DNA from: Bradyrhizobium sp.
GTDB taxonomy: Bacteria > Pseudomonadota > Alphaproteobacteria > Rhizobiales > Xanthobacteraceae
Reading direction: 5' to 3'
DNA length: 64,000 nt
Assembly (NCBI RefSeq): GCF_022844465.1
Contig: NZ_JALHLP010000002.1
Location: 248,001-312,000, forward strand
The notes beneath the pieces were generated by a model. That model saw only the letters and a program-made list of their open reading frames with translations. It was not told the DNA's origin and made no database searches. Every line of letters begins with the position of its first letter. The stretch's first letter is position 1. Made by a program: the position numbers and the translations under genes. Shown here one piece after another: positions 10,598-20,284 of the stretch.

Positions 10598-11047
10598 TCA
10601 GGATTTCTCGTCGTCGAGCGGGACGCAATACAGTTCCAGCCGGTGATCGACCAGCCGGTAGCCGAGCTTGCGGGCTATCTCGGCCTGCAATTTCTCGATC
10701 TCCTCGGAGGTGAACTCGATCACCTTGCCGTCACGCAGGTTGATCAGATGGTCGTGGTGGCTGTCGGGCATCTGCTCGTAGCGCGCCCGGCCCTCGCGGA
10801 AGTCGTGTCGCTCGATGATCCCGGCGTCCTCGAACAGTTTGACGGTGCGATACACCGTCGAGATCGATATCTTGTCGTCGACCGCGACACAGCGGCGGTA
10901 CAGCTCCTCGACGTCGGGATGATCAGCAGAATTCGCCAGCACGCGCGCGATGACGCGGCGCTGTTCGGTCATGCGCATGCCGGTGGCGGCGCAGCGCGCC
11001 TCGATGCCGGTATTCTTGTGCGCAGGCGAAGACTTGAGTGCGGGCAT
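10598..11047 (-). CDS. fur: Fur-family metal-responsive regulator (Fur/Mur type)
   Basis: The 149-residue protein has the winged-helix half with a DNA-recognition helix (SISTVYRTVKLFEDAGII) and a dimerisation domain with the metal-binding HHDHL motif. It has no C-terminal CxxC structural zinc pairs. That matches rhizobial Fur, which in several species senses manganese and is called Mur; it is not the haem-responsive Irr. It probably controls iron or manganese uptake genes elsewhere. It is followed within a few bases by the HAD phosphatase gene, so the two may be co-transcribed. Confidence 0.92.
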   Translation of the reverse strand: MPALKSSPAHKNTGIEARCAATGMRMTEQRRVIARVLANSADHPDVEELYRRCVAVDDKISISTVYRTVKLFEDAGIIERHDFREGRARYEQMPDSHHDHLINLRDGKVIEFTSEEIEKLQAEIARKLGYRLVDHRLELYCVPLDDEKS

Positions 11048-11100
11048 GGTTTGCAGGCCTTGGAACGGCGGGTCGGGGTTGTTGTGCCACCGCGCGCAGA

Positions 11101-11586
11101 TTACGACAAGTCGCGCCGCATCAGAAGCGCGTTCAATTGCTCGCCGCCGGGCTGCTGGTAATAGCGTTCCCGGCGGCCAACGACGGCGAATCCGGCCGAT
11201 TCGTACAGCCTCCGCGCCGGCTGATTGTTTTCCTCGACCTCAAGGAAGACGCGGCGCACGCCGCGCCCGGCAAGATGGCCCATATGGGTCAGCAGCAGGT
11301 TGCGCGACAGGCCGCGGCCACGCTGGGCCGCATCAATGGCGATCGACAATAGCTCGGCCTCGTCGGCGGCCAGCCGCGACACCGCAAAGCCGATGATATG
11401 GCGTCCCGATCTCAGCCGATGAACCAAGGTGTTGCGCTCGCCAAGCATCGCCTCGAATTCGGCTTCGCCCCAGCCACGATGAAACGATGCGCCATGCAGT
11501 TGCGCCAGCCGCGCCGCGTCGCGCAGGCCCGCCGGCTCGACCACGGCGGTGCCGCCGCCCCACCATCTGGCGAGCCACGCCGTCAT
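11101..11586 (-). CDS. rimI: ribosomal-protein-alanine N-acetyltransferase RimI
   Basis: This is a GNAT-fold acetyltransferase with the acetyl-CoA loop (AQRGRGLSRNLL) and the NQPARRLYESAGF segment typical of RimI. RimI acetylates the N-terminal alanine of ribosomal protein S18. The ATG at 11586 overlaps the tsaB stop by four bases (ATGA), giving 161 residues. The tsaB-rimI pairing is widespread in bacteria. Confidence 0.93.
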   Translation of the reverse strand: MTAWLARWWGGGTAVVEPAGLRDAARLAQLHGASFHRGWGEAEFEAMLGERNTLVHRLRSGRHIIGFAVSRLAADEAELLSIAIDAAQRGRGLSRNLLLTHMGHLAGRGVRRVFLEVEENNQPARRLYESAGFAVVGRRERYYQQPGGEQLNALLMRRDLS

Positions 11587-12275
11587 AATGCGGGCGCCGC
11601 GACGGGCAGCGGGTTGGTTGACGGCCTGGCGTCGGGTGCGCGCAGGTAATAGGGCCGCGCCGGCGCCGTCTTTGGATCGACCGCTGCGCCGAGCCACGCC
11701 ACCCAGGCGATGTCGGGCGCGGGCAGGGGGTCGATCCTGACCGGCGGTGGCGCGTCGGCCGGCCAGCGGTCGGCCAGAATTCCGGCGGCGTTGCCGACCA
11801 GATGCGGCGCACCGAAGCGAAAAGCTGCCAGCGCCTCGGCAACCGGCGCGAGCTTTGGCGCGATCAGTGAACTGCCGTCGCCGCCCACCACCTGGAAATA
11901 AACGTGGTCGTGCCGCGCGTCGATTGCGGAGATGACCGGCGATCCGGCATTCTCGCCGACGGCGGGGGCGGCAAAGGCGGTCAGCGTCGTCAGCCCGACC
12001 ACCGGCTTGCCGGCGGCGAGCGCAAGGCCGCGGGCGGCGGAAAGGCCGACCCGCAATCCGGTGAAGCTGCCGGGGCCGGTCGTCACCGCGATTCGATCCA
12101 GCGCCGCGAAGGAAGCGCCCGACGCCTGCATCACCCGCGCGATCAGCGGCATCAGCGCCTCGGCGTGACCCCGCTTCATCGCCTGCGATTCTTCGGCCAG
12201 CAGGCGGTTTGCGTCGGTGTCGAGCACGGCCGCCGCGCAGGCGTCGAGCGCCGTATCGATAGCGAGGATAAGCAT
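11583..12275 (-). CDS. tsaB: tRNA threonylcarbamoyladenosine biosynthesis protein TsaB
   Basis: TsaB is the non-catalytic partner of TsaD in making t6A37 of tRNA. The ASKHA-type N-terminal motif LAIDTALDACAAAV is followed by the TTGPGSFTGLRVGLS signature. The ATG at 12275 gives 230 residues; a TTG two codons upstream is also open. The stop overlaps rimI by four bases, so the two are translationally coupled. Confidence 0.95.
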   Translation of the reverse strand: MLILAIDTALDACAAAVLDTDANRLLAEESQAMKRGHAEALMPLIARVMQASGASFAALDRIAVTTGPGSFTGLRVGLSAARGLALAAGKPVVGLTTLTAFAAPAVGENAGSPVISAIDARHDHVYFQVVGGDGSSLIAPKLAPVAEALAAFRFGAPHLVGNAAGILADRWPADAPPPVRIDPLPAPDIAWVAWLGAAVDPKTAPARPYYLRAPDARPSTNPLPVAAPAL

Positions 12276-12417
12276 CGACAAAGCCTATAGCCCATTCCAG
12301 CGCGGCCGACACAGCTTTGCGTGGGGAGAGCACGGCATTTATCGGCGGCGCGCAAATCCACCGAGGGGATCGGCGAGTTTGCCGGACAGGACGACAAAAA
12401 AGGAGGGTTGGCCGGGC

Positions 12418-12987
12418 CTACATCGGCCGGACTTCGACCACGTCCGGCACGAAGTGCTTCAGCAGGTTCTGGATGCCGTGCTGCAGCGTCGCCGTCGACG
12501 ACGGGCAGCCGGCGCAGGCGCCCTTCATGTTCAGATAGACGACGCCGTCCTTGAAGCCGCGGAAGGTGATGTCGCCGCCGTCATTGGCGACCGCCGGCCG
12601 CACCCGCGTCTCGATCAGGTCCTTGATGGTCGCGACCGTGTCGGCGTCGGCCTCGTTGTAGAATTCCTCTTCCTCGTCTGCCGCCTCGTCATTGCCGGCC
12701 GCCCCGTCCGCCAGCAGCGGTACGCCCGACATATAGTGCTCCATGATGGCGCCGAGGATGGCGGGCTTCAGGTGCTGCCAGTCGCCGTCGGCCTTGGTCA
12801 CGGTGACGAAATCCGCGCCGTAGAACACGCTGGTGACGCCGGCGACCCCGAACAGCCGTTCGGCGAGCGGGGAGCGGGCGGCCGCCTCGCGGTTGGCGAA
12901 TTCCATCGTGCCGGTGTCGAGCACGGTTCGGCCGGGAATGAACTTGAGGGTGGCGGGGTTCGGCGTGGCTTCGGTCTGTATGAACAT
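12418..12987 (-). CDS. Nfu-type iron-sulfur cluster scaffold (NifU family)
   Basis: An N-terminal Nfu domain (TEATPNPATLKF motif) is followed by an acidic linker (DEEEEFYNEAD) and a C-terminal NifU domain with the cluster-binding CAGCP (CxxC). Such proteins carry 4Fe-4S clusters to target enzymes. The ATG at 12987 has a GGAGAAG ribosome-binding site eight bases upstream, giving 189 residues. The radical-SAM enzyme MiaB encoded nearby is a plausible but unproven client. Confidence 0.94.
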   Translation of the reverse strand: MFIQTEATPNPATLKFIPGRTVLDTGTMEFANREAAARSPLAERLFGVAGVTSVFYGADFVTVTKADGDWQHLKPAILGAIMEHYMSGVPLLADGAAGNDEAADEEEEFYNEADADTVATIKDLIETRVRPAVANDGGDITFRGFKDGVVYLNMKGACAGCPSSTATLQHGIQNLLKHFVPDVVEVRPM

Positions 12988-13139
12988 TGGCTTTCTTCTC
13001 CGGCGTCGCCGGTTCAAGGCCGGCGCGGTGAGCTTCTCTTAGCAGATGGCGACGGCCAACGCACGGTCAAGGGACGAAAATGCAGGGCATTCCCAAGCGA
13101 AGCCGCCTGCCGGTTAGCGTCGGGAAACGCGTCAAATGG

Positions 13140-13634
13140 TTAAGACAGGCCGTCGATGTCGGCGTCGCTGAGGTCGCCGGGGACGATGGTGACGGGAATC
13201 GGGAACGCGCCGGCGGCCTGGGCGATCATAGTGATCAGCGGGCCGGGCCCCTCCGGGCCCGGATTGGCCGCCAGCACCAGCATCGCGATATCGACGTCCC
13301 CCTCGATTACGTCGAGCATCTGGGCGGTCGGATCGCCCTCGCGGATCACCCGCTCCGGCGTAATCGCGGTGATCCCGTTGGCGCGGCCCGACGCGCGATC
13401 GAGGGCCTCGTTGGCGGCCTCCACCGCCTCGGCGCGCATGATGTCGGCGACCCCCAGCCATTGCTGGTTCTGGTCCTCGATCTCGATGATGCGCAGCATC
13501 ACCACGCCGCCGCCCACCCTGATCGCCCAGCGGCTGGCGTAATAGACCGCGCGGTCCCATTCGGCGGTGTCGTCAACGATCACGAGGCATTTTGGGGTGT
13601 GGCCGGCCTCGTAGCTTCGCCGCTGGGTGGTCAT
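13140..13634 (-). CDS. universal stress protein UspA-like
   Basis: The 164-residue protein has the USP fold, starting with the core strand CLVIVDDTAEWDRAVYYASRWA and ending in PIPVTIVPGDL. The usual G-2x-G-9x-G ATP-binding signature is replaced by a Gly/Pro-rich NPGPEGPGP stretch, so ATP binding is doubtful. The gene lies in the minus-strand run after trpS with its own 100-base gap. The role is inferred from the fold only. Confidence 0.85.
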   Translation of the reverse strand: MTTQRRSYEAGHTPKCLVIVDDTAEWDRAVYYASRWAIRVGGGVVMLRIIEIEDQNQQWLGVADIMRAEAVEAANEALDRASGRANGITAITPERVIREGDPTAQMLDVIEGDVDIAMLVLAANPGPEGPGPLITMIAQAAGAFPIPVTIVPGDLSDADIDGLS

Positions 13635-13737
13635 GCATGTTCCGGTGCTGCGCCAAACCGCCGCATGCTGCCACGTCGCGGCCGGCTTCGACAAGCGGCG
13701 TCGCGGTTCCCCTACCTAGCGTTCTCAAATGCGCCGC

Positions 13738-14790
13738 TCAGGTCTTGCGGATGAAGCCGATGATGTCCTTGGCCGCGTTCATGGTTTCGGCGGCGATCGC
13801 GCGCGCGCGCTCGGCGCCGTCGATCAGGATGGCGTCGACATGGCCGGGGTCGGCGACCAGCCGCTTCATTTCCGAGGCGATCGGCGCCAGTGTGGTGACG
13901 CACAATTCCACCAGCGCGCTCTTGAAGCCGGAGAACTGCCCGCCGCCGAACTCGCCGAGCACACCGGCCTTGCTGCGCCCGGAAAGGGCGGCATAGATGC
14001 CGACGAGATTGTCAGCCTCGGGTCTGGTCTCGAGGCCCTTCTCTTCCGACGGCAGCGGTTCCGGATCGGTTTTTGCCTTGCGGATCTTCTGCGCGATGGT
14101 GTCGGCGTCGTCGGTGAGGTTGATCCGCGAATTGTCCGAGGAATCCGATTTCGACATTTTCTTGGTGCCGTCGCGCAACGACATCACCCGCGTCGCCGGC
14201 CCGGTGATCAGCGGCTCCGGCAACGGGAAGAACAAGCCATCGTTGAAGCCTTGGCCGCGGATCGAATCGGCGAAGTCGTTGTTGAACTTCTGCGCGATGT
14301 CGCGTGACAGCTCCAGGTGCTGCTTCTGGTCCTCGCCGACAGGCACATGGGTCGCGCGATAGACCAGGATGTCGGCCGCCATCAGCACCGGATAATCGTA
14401 CAGCCCGACCGAGGCGTTCTCGCGGTCCTTGCCGGCCTTGTCCTTGAACTGGGTCATGCGGTTGAGCCAGCCGATCCGGGCCACGCAGTTAAATAGCCAG
14501 GTCAGCTCGGCGTGCTCGTGAACCTGGCTCTGGTTGAACACGATGTGCTTTTTCGGGTCGATGCCGGCGGCGATGAAGGCAGCCGTCACCTCGCGGGTGT
14601 TGCGCGCAAGCTCGGCCGGGCCGCCCCAGACGTCGATGCCGTGCGTGATCGCGTGCATGTCGACGACGCAATAGACGCAGTTGTGGGTTTCCTGCAGCTT
14701 GACGAAGTTGACGATCGCGCCGAGGTAGTTGCCGAGATGCAGATTGCCGGTCGGCTGGACGCCGGAAAATACCCGTTCAACAAAAGCCAT
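13738..14790 (-). CDS. trpS: tryptophanyl-tRNA synthetase
   Basis: A class I aminoacyl-tRNA synthetase charging tRNA-Trp. The HIGH-equivalent [10 protein letters not shown] is near residue 15 and the KMSKS motif (KKMSKSD) lies around residue 215. The 350-residue length is typical. The murJ stop is 51 bases upstream, so the two are likely transcribed together, as commonly seen in rhizobia. Confidence 0.97.
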   Translation of the reverse strand: MAFVERVFSGVQPTGNLHLGNYLGAIVNFVKLQETHNCVYCVVDMHAITHGIDVWGGPAELARNTREVTAAFIAAGIDPKKHIVFNQSQVHEHAELTWLFNCVARIGWLNRMTQFKDKAGKDRENASVGLYDYPVLMAADILVYRATHVPVGEDQKQHLELSRDIAQKFNNDFADSIRGQGFNDGLFFPLPEPLITGPATRVMSLRDGTKKMSKSDSSDNSRINLTDDADTIAQKIRKAKTDPEPLPSEEKGLETRPEADNLVGIYAALSGRSKAGVLGEFGGGQFSGFKSALVELCVTTLAPIASEMKRLVADPGHVDAILIDGAERARAIAAETMNAAKDIIGFIRKT

Positions 14791-14841
14791 TGTCAGCTTC
14801 CCGAGGATGCCTGTTTCGCGCCGTCGTTTGCCACGCAGCGG

Positions 14842-16401
14842 CTATCTGCGCAAGGCGACAGGCTTGTTTTGTCTGACGGCATCAATCGCCTCGCGCCAGC
14901 CGGTGACGCCGAAAAGCCGCAGCAGCAGGCCGTAAGCGGCGATCCCCGCCAATACCAGGATCAGCAGCAAGACGGTCTGCACGAGGCTGTGCGTAGCCGT
15001 TGCGGGCACCAGGATCAACCGCGCGGCACACCACAGCAGCGCGCCCATGGCGAGCGCCGCCAGAGCGATCCGCGGCAGCCGCCGCCGCGCCGCGGCGTCG
15101 AGCGAAACACTGGCGGTCTCGACGCGGCCGCGCATCAGGCTGAACGCCATGCTCCAGGCGCCCAGCGCAACCGCGGCGGCAACGCCGTCGGCGCCGAACC
15201 AGTGGCCGAGCAGGAAGGCCAGCGCCATCGCCAGCACCACGCCCTTCAGCGTCGCCAGCATCGGCGTGCGCGTGTCGCCGCGCGCGAACAGTGCCGGCGA
15301 CAGCGCCTTCACCAGCACATGCGCCGGCAGGCCAAGCGCCAGCCAGGCCAGCGCGCTGGCGGTATTCTTGGTGTCGGCGGCGGTGAAGGCGCCATGCTCG
15401 AACAACAGCCGCACGATCGGCTCGGCCAGCAGGATCAGGCCGATCGTCGCCGGCAGCGCCAGCCCGGCGCCAAGTTCGAGGCCGCGCGACTGCGCATGCG
15501 CCATCGCCGCGCGGTCGCCTTCCTGCAGCGCGCGCGACATCTGCGGAATCAACACCGCGCCGATGGCGGCGCCGACCATGCCGAGCGGCAGCTCGACCAG
15601 CCGGCTGGCGAAATACAGCCACGATACCGCCGACGGCGATGCCGAGGCGATGATCGCGCCCGCCACCATCAACAGCTGCGGCGCGCCCGAGGCCAGCATG
15701 CCCGGCGCCGCCTTGCCGAGAAAGCCGCGCATCCCGGCGTCGAACGAAATCCGCAACGGCGACGCGATGCCGCGGCCCTGGCCCAGCGCCAGCACCGCAA
15801 GTTGCAGCAGGCCGGCGATGCCGACGGTGGCGGCGATCACAAGTCCTGCGTCGGCTGCGCCTTGCGGAAACATCAGCAAGCCGGCCATCACCGCGATCAG
15901 CGCCAGATTGAACAGCAGCGGCGAGAACGCGGTCAGAACGAACTTCCCTTGCACGTTCAGCAGCGCCATCATGACCGTCACCGGCCCGGCAAAGGCGACA
16001 TACGGCAGCATCAGCCGCGCATTGTCGACCGCGAGCTGCAGCGCCTCGCGGCCGGCAAATCCCGGCGCCAGCGCGGTGATCACCAGCGGCATCGCCAGCG
16101 CCAGCAGCGCGGTGGCTGCGATCAGCACGGTGCTGACGGTGCCCAGCACGCGGCCGGCGAACGCCGCGGCTGCATCGGCGCCGTCGCTGGCGCGCGCGCG
16201 CAACCAGGCCGGCGCCAGCGCTGCGCTCAGCCCGCCCTCGGTCAGGTTGCGCCGCACGACATTGACCAGCTGATACGCCGCCAGGAACGCATCCGCGACC
16301 GGCCCTGCGCCCAGCAGCGCCGCGACCAGTGAATCGCGCGCGACGCCTAACAGCCGCGAGGCCAGCGTTCCCGAAGATACCGTGAGGTAGGCGCGAATCA
16401 T
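14842..16401 (-). CDS. murJ: lipid II flippase MurJ
   Basis: The 519-residue integral membrane protein has about 14 hydrophobic helices and the MurJ/MviN pattern. This includes the N-terminal SGTLASRLLGVARDSLVAA stretch, followed by LTEGGLSAALAP. MurJ flips lipid II across the inner membrane for peptidoglycan synthesis. It is the first gene of the murJ-trpS pair and is divergent from the PfkB kinase gene. Confidence 0.96.
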   Translation of the reverse strand: MIRAYLTVSSGTLASRLLGVARDSLVAALLGAGPVADAFLAAYQLVNVVRRNLTEGGLSAALAPAWLRARASDGADAAAAFAGRVLGTVSTVLIAATALLALAMPLVITALAPGFAGREALQLAVDNARLMLPYVAFAGPVTVMMALLNVQGKFVLTAFSPLLFNLALIAVMAGLLMFPQGAADAGLVIAATVGIAGLLQLAVLALGQGRGIASPLRISFDAGMRGFLGKAAPGMLASGAPQLLMVAGAIIASASPSAVSWLYFASRLVELPLGMVGAAIGAVLIPQMSRALQEGDRAAMAHAQSRGLELGAGLALPATIGLILLAEPIVRLLFEHGAFTAADTKNTASALAWLALGLPAHVLVKALSPALFARGDTRTPMLATLKGVVLAMALAFLLGHWFGADGVAAAVALGAWSMAFSLMRGRVETASVSLDAAARRRLPRIALAALAMGALLWCAARLILVPATATHSLVQTVLLLILVLAGIAAYGLLLRLFGVTGWREAIDAVRQNKPVALRR

Positions 16402-16576
16402 GGCCGGGTTCTATACCACCCGCCTCGGAAACGAGTCCCTCCTTCGTCAGGCCCGGGCATGACGCGTTCGTGGCTATCGCCCATCCCGCTCGCCTTGCTG
16501 GCGCGGGGCCGATCTGGTAGGCCGCAGGCCTTGCCGGCCGCCCGCGGCCCCTTCCCCAACGCCGCAAACAGGACGG

Positions 16577-17581
16577 ATGATGGCTGACGCAAAATACGAT
16601 GTTCTCGGAATCGGCAACGCGATCTTCGACGTGCTGGGGCAGGCCGACGAGGGCTTTCTGGTCCGCCACGGCATGACCAAGGGTGGCATGGCGCTGATCG
16701 ACGAGGCCCGCGCCGCCGCTATCTATAAAGACATGGGCCCGGCAACCGAGATGAGCGGCGGCTCGGCCGCCAACACCATCGTCGGAACCGCGAGCTTCGG
16801 CGCCCGCACCGCCTTCATCGGCAAGGTCAGGGACGACCAGATCGGCGGCCTCTACAGCCACGACATCCGCGCCGCCGGCGTCGCCTTCGCGACCAAGGCC
16901 GCAGCCGGTGGCCCCGCCACCGGCTGCTCCTACATCCTGGTGACGCCGGACGGCGAGCGCACCATGAACACCTATCTCGGCGCCGCGCAGGAGCTTGGCC
17001 CCGCCGACATCGACGAGAACCTGGTCGCGGCCTCGCGCATCGTCTATCTCGAAGGCTATCTCTGGGATCCCGCGAACGCCAAGCAGGCCTTCGTCAAGGC
17101 CGCCACCATCGCGCACGGCGCCGGCCGCCAGGTGGCGCTGACCCTGTCGGATTCGTTCTGCGTCGATCGCTACCGCGACGAGTTTCTCGACCTGATGCGA
17201 AAACGCACCGTCGATCTCGTGTTCGCCAACGAGGCCGAACTGCATGCGCTGTACCAGACCTCGGATTTCGACACTGCGCTCACGCAATTGCGCGCTGACA
17301 CCAAACTCGGTGTCGTCACCCGCAGCGAAAAGGGCTGCGTGGTGGCGTCCGCCGAGCGCGTCGTCGCGGTGCCGGCGTTCCCGATTGAAAAACTCGTCGA
17401 CACCACAGGCGCCGGCGACCTGTTCGCCGCCGGCTTCCTGTTCGGCCTGGTGCGCAACGCCGGCCATGAGGCGGCCGGCCGGCTGGGCGCGCTGGCGGCA
17501 GCCGAGGTGATCCAGCACATCGGCGCCCGGCCGCAGGTGTCGCTGAAGGAATTGGCGGGGCAGCACGGGCTGCCGGTGTAG
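16577..17581 (+). CDS. PfkB-family carbohydrate/nucleoside kinase (adenosine kinase-like)
   Basis: The ribokinase fold is clear. An N-terminal GGSAANT motif (PfkB signature 1 region) and the C-terminal DTTGAGDLFAAGF anion-hole and catalytic-Asp motif are both visible. The 334-residue length and layout resemble alphaproteobacterial proteins annotated as adenosine kinase, but the substrate is not certain. Tandem ATGs at 16577 and 16580 are equivalent starts. A palindromic repeat half follows the gene. Confidence 0.88.
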   Translation: MMADAKYDVLGIGNAIFDVLGQADEGFLVRHGMTKGGMALIDEARAAAIYKDMGPATEMSGGSAANTIVGTASFGARTAFIGKVRDDQIGGLYSHDIRAAGVAFATKAAAGGPATGCSYILVTPDGERTMNTYLGAAQELGPADIDENLVAASRIVYLEGYLWDPANAKQAFVKAATIAHGAGRQVALTLSDSFCVDRYRDEFLDLMRKRTVDLVFANEAELHALYQTSDFDTALTQLRADTKLGVVTRSEKGCVVASAERVVAVPAFPIEKLVDTTGAGDLFAAGFLFGLVRNAGHEAAGRLGALAAAEVIQHIGARPQVSLKELAGQHGLPV

Positions 17582-17607
17582 GGGTGGGGGCGAGACGACC
17601 GTCCAAT

Positions 17608-17641
17608 CGTCATGCCCGGGCTTGACCCGGGCATCCACGTC
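17608..17641. repeat. palindromic repeat, family B (half copy)
   Basis: TGCCCGGG and CCCGGGCA form a short hairpin followed by CATCCACGTC. The same string begins the full copy at 28041-28129. Confidence 0.7.
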
Positions 17642-17828
17642 TCGGCCTTTCCCTCGATCGCGAAACATTATCGGCGGACCTCGCGACGACAGAGTGCTTC
17701 GTTTTCCCCGCGAGATCTGCTATGCAACCTGCGAGACGCTTCTTTTTGAGCGGCAGCCCAATTCGTTCGGCTTGCCGGGCCGCGCGCCGCGCTGACCAGG
17801 AAACCATGCCGCGCCTGGAGGCCTAAAG

Positions 17829-18110
17829 ATGCGACGACTGATCTCGGCGATTGCTTTCGGCGTTCTTCTCACCGCCAGTGCAAAGGCATCCTGCGTCTGT
17901 CGCTGCGTCGATGGAGAAATGCAGCCGCTCTGTAGCAGCTCGATCGATCTGCCGCCGATCTGCCCGCTGACGATCTGCCCGCTGACGCCGCTATCCATCG
18001 CGCCGATTCCGCCGCTGCAATTGCCGCCGCTCGGCACTTCGCAATGCGAGCAACGGCAGGTTCTCAATCCGGCGACGCGGCGATATGAGTGGCGCAGCAT
18101 CTGCAATTAG
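17829..18110 (+). CDS. small secreted Cys/Pro-rich protein, unknown function
   Basis: The first 20 or so residues form a signal peptide with a likely cleavage after AKA. The mature part is rich in Cys and Pro, with seven Cys in about 70 residues. An internal tandem repeat (ICPLT twice, encoded by two copies of a 15-base unit around 17958-17988) is followed by a Pro-rich PPLQLPPL stretch and a C-terminal RRYEWRSICN. A GGAGG ribosome-binding site precedes the ATG. The Cys pattern suggests disulfides in the periplasm. I do not recognise a family. Confidence 0.75.
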   Translation: MRRLISAIAFGVLLTASAKASCVCRCVDGEMQPLCSSSIDLPPICPLTICPLTPLSIAPIPPLQLPPLGTSQCEQRQVLNPATRRYEWRSICN

Positions 18111-18260
18111 GCGATCCCCCCAATCACTGATTTGCCCGACGTGGCAATCCGGCTTTCCCTGCGCCCTCTTGATTCAAGAGGGCCGACGAAAGAAAGCAGT
18201 CCTCGGGCGAAATGCGCCGCGAGATTGCGAAGGTGTGTTCGGTCGTCCCATCCGTTCAGT

Positions 18261-18365
18261 CGTCATCACCCGCGAAAGCGGGTGATCCAGTATTCCAGAG
18301 ACGCTGATGATTCAGCCGATAAGCCGCGGCGTACTGGATCGCCGGTCAAGCCGGGCGATGACGAC
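18261..18365. repeat. long palindromic repeat, family B-like
   Basis: CGTCATCACCCGC... at the left and ...GGGCGATGACG at the right are inverted ends. Smaller hairpins lie inside each arm (ACCCGCGAAAGCGGGT on the left, GGTCAAGCC on the right), and the pieces GATCCAGTA and TACTGGATC pair across the centre. It fills the gap between the Cys-rich protein gene and the convergent acyl-CoA synthetase gene. Confidence 0.75.
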
Positions 18366-18398
18366 CTGAGTTTCCGCGCAACGAGATGCTCGCCTTGT

Positions 18399-20093
18399 TC
18401 ACGCCGTCTTCGCCGCCTGCAGTCCGAGCTTCGCCTCCACCGCCTCGCGCATCAGGAACTTCTGGACCTTGCCGGTCACCGTCATCGGAAACTCCTCGAC
18501 GAATTCGATGTAGCGCGGGATCTTGTTGTGGGCGATCTGGCCGTGGCAGAAGGCGCGGACTTCTTCGGGCGTGAGCGCCTCGCCGGGCCGGGTCCGGATC
18601 CAGGCGCAGAGCTCCTCGCCGTAGCGGTCATCTGCGACGCCGAAGATCTGCACGTCCTGGATCTTCGGATGGCGGTAGAGGAATTCCTCGATCTCGCGCG
18701 GATAGAGGTTCTCGCCGCCGCGGATCACCATGTCCTTGATCCGGCCGACGATGTTGCAATAGCCTTCGGCGTCGATCACGGCGATGTCGCCGGTGTGCAT
18801 CCAGCGCCCGGCGTCGATCACGTCGGCGGTCTTCTCAGGCTCGTCCCAATAGCCCAGCATGACGCTGTAGCCGCGGGTGCAGAGTTCGCCGCGCATCCCG
18901 CGCGGCACCACGCGCCCCTCGGGATCGACGACCTTGACCTCGACATGGGGATGGACGCGCCCGACGGTGGAGACGCGCCGCTCCAGCGGCTCGTCGGTGG
19001 CGCTCTGGAAACTCACCGGCGAGGTTTCGGTCATGCCATAGGCGATGGTCACCTCGCCCATGTTCATCGCGCTGTTGACGCGCTTCATCACCTCGACCGG
19101 GCAGGGCGCGCCGGCCATGATGCCGGTGCGCAGCGACTTCAGATCGAACCGCGCGAACTCGGGATGATCGAGTTCGGCGATGAACATCGTCGGCACGCCG
19201 TAGAGCGCCGTGCATTTCTCCCGCTCGACGGTCTCAAGCGTCGCCAAGGGATCAAAGCCCTCGCCGGGATAGACCATGGCCGCGCCGAGCGTGACGGCGG
19301 CGAGGTTGCCCATCACCATGCCGAAGCAGTGATAGAGCGGCACCGGAATGCAGATGCGGTCGCGCTCGGTCAGGCGCATCGCGCGGCCGACGAAATAGCC
19401 GTTGTTGAGGATGTTGTGATGCGTCAGCGTCACCCCCTTGGGCGAACCCGTGGTGCCGCTGGTGAATTGAATGTTGACGGCGTCGTCGAACTGCAGCGTG
19501 GCGGCGAGTTCGGCAAGCTGCTCGCGGTGCCGCGGCCCGCCCATGCCGGCCACGTCAGCGAAGGCGATTGTGCCGGGGCATTTCGGCCCGCCGATCTGGA
19601 TGATCGCGCGCAGCTGCGGCAACCGAGCCGCCCGCAATTCGCCGGGGAGCGATTTCGCCAGCTCCGGCAGCAGCGTGTTCAGCATCGCCATATAGTCGGA
19701 AGTCTTGAACGCGGTCGCCGTGACCAGCGCCGCGCAGCCGACCTTGCCGAGCGCGAATTCGAGCTCGCTGAGGCGATAGGCCGGGTTGATGGTGACGAGG
19801 ATCAGCCCGGCCTTGGCGGCGGCGAATTGCGTCAGCGTCCATTCCGGCCGGTTCAGCGACCAGATCCCGATCCGCGCGCCGCGTTCGAGGCCGAGAGCGA
19901 GAAACCCCGCCGCCAGCGCATCGACGCGTTCGGCAAATTCCCGCCAGGTCCAGCGCACGCCGTGGCTCGGCGATATCAGCGCCTCGCGATCGCCCCAGCG
20001 CGCCGCCGCCTGATCGAGGCAGCGCCCGATGGTGTCGCCCAAGAGCGGCGCGTCGGCGACGCCGCAGACGTAGCTGCTCGCAGTTTCCGTCAC
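18399..20093 (-). CDS. AMP-binding acyl-CoA synthetase
   Basis: This ANL-superfamily enzyme activates a carboxylic acid with ATP and CoA. The P-loop-like motif [18 protein letters not shown], the A8 hinge region [20 protein letters not shown] and the A10 lysine in TVTGKVQKF are all present. The start is GTG at 20093 because a perfect GGAGG lies seven bases upstream, giving 564 residues. Length and motifs resemble medium/long-chain fatty acyl-CoA synthetases, but the substrate is not defined. Confidence 0.92.
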   Translation of the reverse strand: MTETASSYVCGVADAPLLGDTIGRCLDQAAARWGDREALISPSHGVRWTWREFAERVDALAAGFLALGLERGARIGIWSLNRPEWTLTQFAAAKAGLILVTINPAYRLSELEFALGKVGCAALVTATAFKTSDYMAMLNTLLPELAKSLPGELRAARLPQLRAIIQIGGPKCPGTIAFADVAGMGGPRHREQLAELAATLQFDDAVNIQFTSGTTGSPKGVTLTHHNILNNGYFVGRAMRLTERDRICIPVPLYHCFGMVMGNLAAVTLGAAMVYPGEGFDPLATLETVEREKCTALYGVPTMFIAELDHPEFARFDLKSLRTGIMAGAPCPVEVMKRVNSAMNMGEVTIAYGMTETSPVSFQSATDEPLERRVSTVGRVHPHVEVKVVDPEGRVVPRGMRGELCTRGYSVMLGYWDEPEKTADVIDAGRWMHTGDIAVIDAEGYCNIVGRIKDMVIRGGENLYPREIEEFLYRHPKIQDVQIFGVADDRYGEELCAWIRTRPGEALTPEEVRAFCHGQIAHNKIPRYIEFVEEFPMTVTGKVQKFLMREAVEAKLGLQAAKTA

Positions 20094-20118
20094 GTGTATT
20101 CCTCCATGTGCGGTTCCT

Positions 20119-20241
20119 TCTCCCTCGCCCCGCGCTTGCGGGGAGAGGGCTGGGGTGAGGGGCGGTCGCCACACAGGGACTCGCGGAGACGCCCCCTCAC
20201 CCGGCGCTGCGCGCCGACCTCTCCCCGCAAGCGGGGCGAGG
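20119..20241. repeat. palindromic repeat, family D
   Basis: CTCGCCCCGC-TTGCGGGGAGAGG at the left and CCTCTCCCCGCAAGCGGGGCGAG at the right are inverted copies. Complementary GGGGTGAGGGG and CCCCTCACCC blocks lie inside. It is the same general type as the pair flanking the DUF559 gene at 38998-39485, but a different subtype. It lies between two minus-strand genes. Confidence 0.75.
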
Positions 20242-20284
20242 TGACCGAACGCCGGCGTGCAATGACGGCCTCCAGCCGATCTCC

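Noticed and set aside
14882..17668. A very long open frame (about 928 codons) on the minus strand
   Set aside because: It runs in a different frame through murJ and antisense to the PfkB gene, and its sequence is the Arg/Gly/Ala-rich pattern of a high-GC shadow. The murJ and PfkB motifs are real in their own frames.
17795..17827. Six-codon frame (MPRLEA) just before the Cys-rich protein
   Set aside because: It contains the GGAGG ribosome-binding site of the real gene and is most likely chance.
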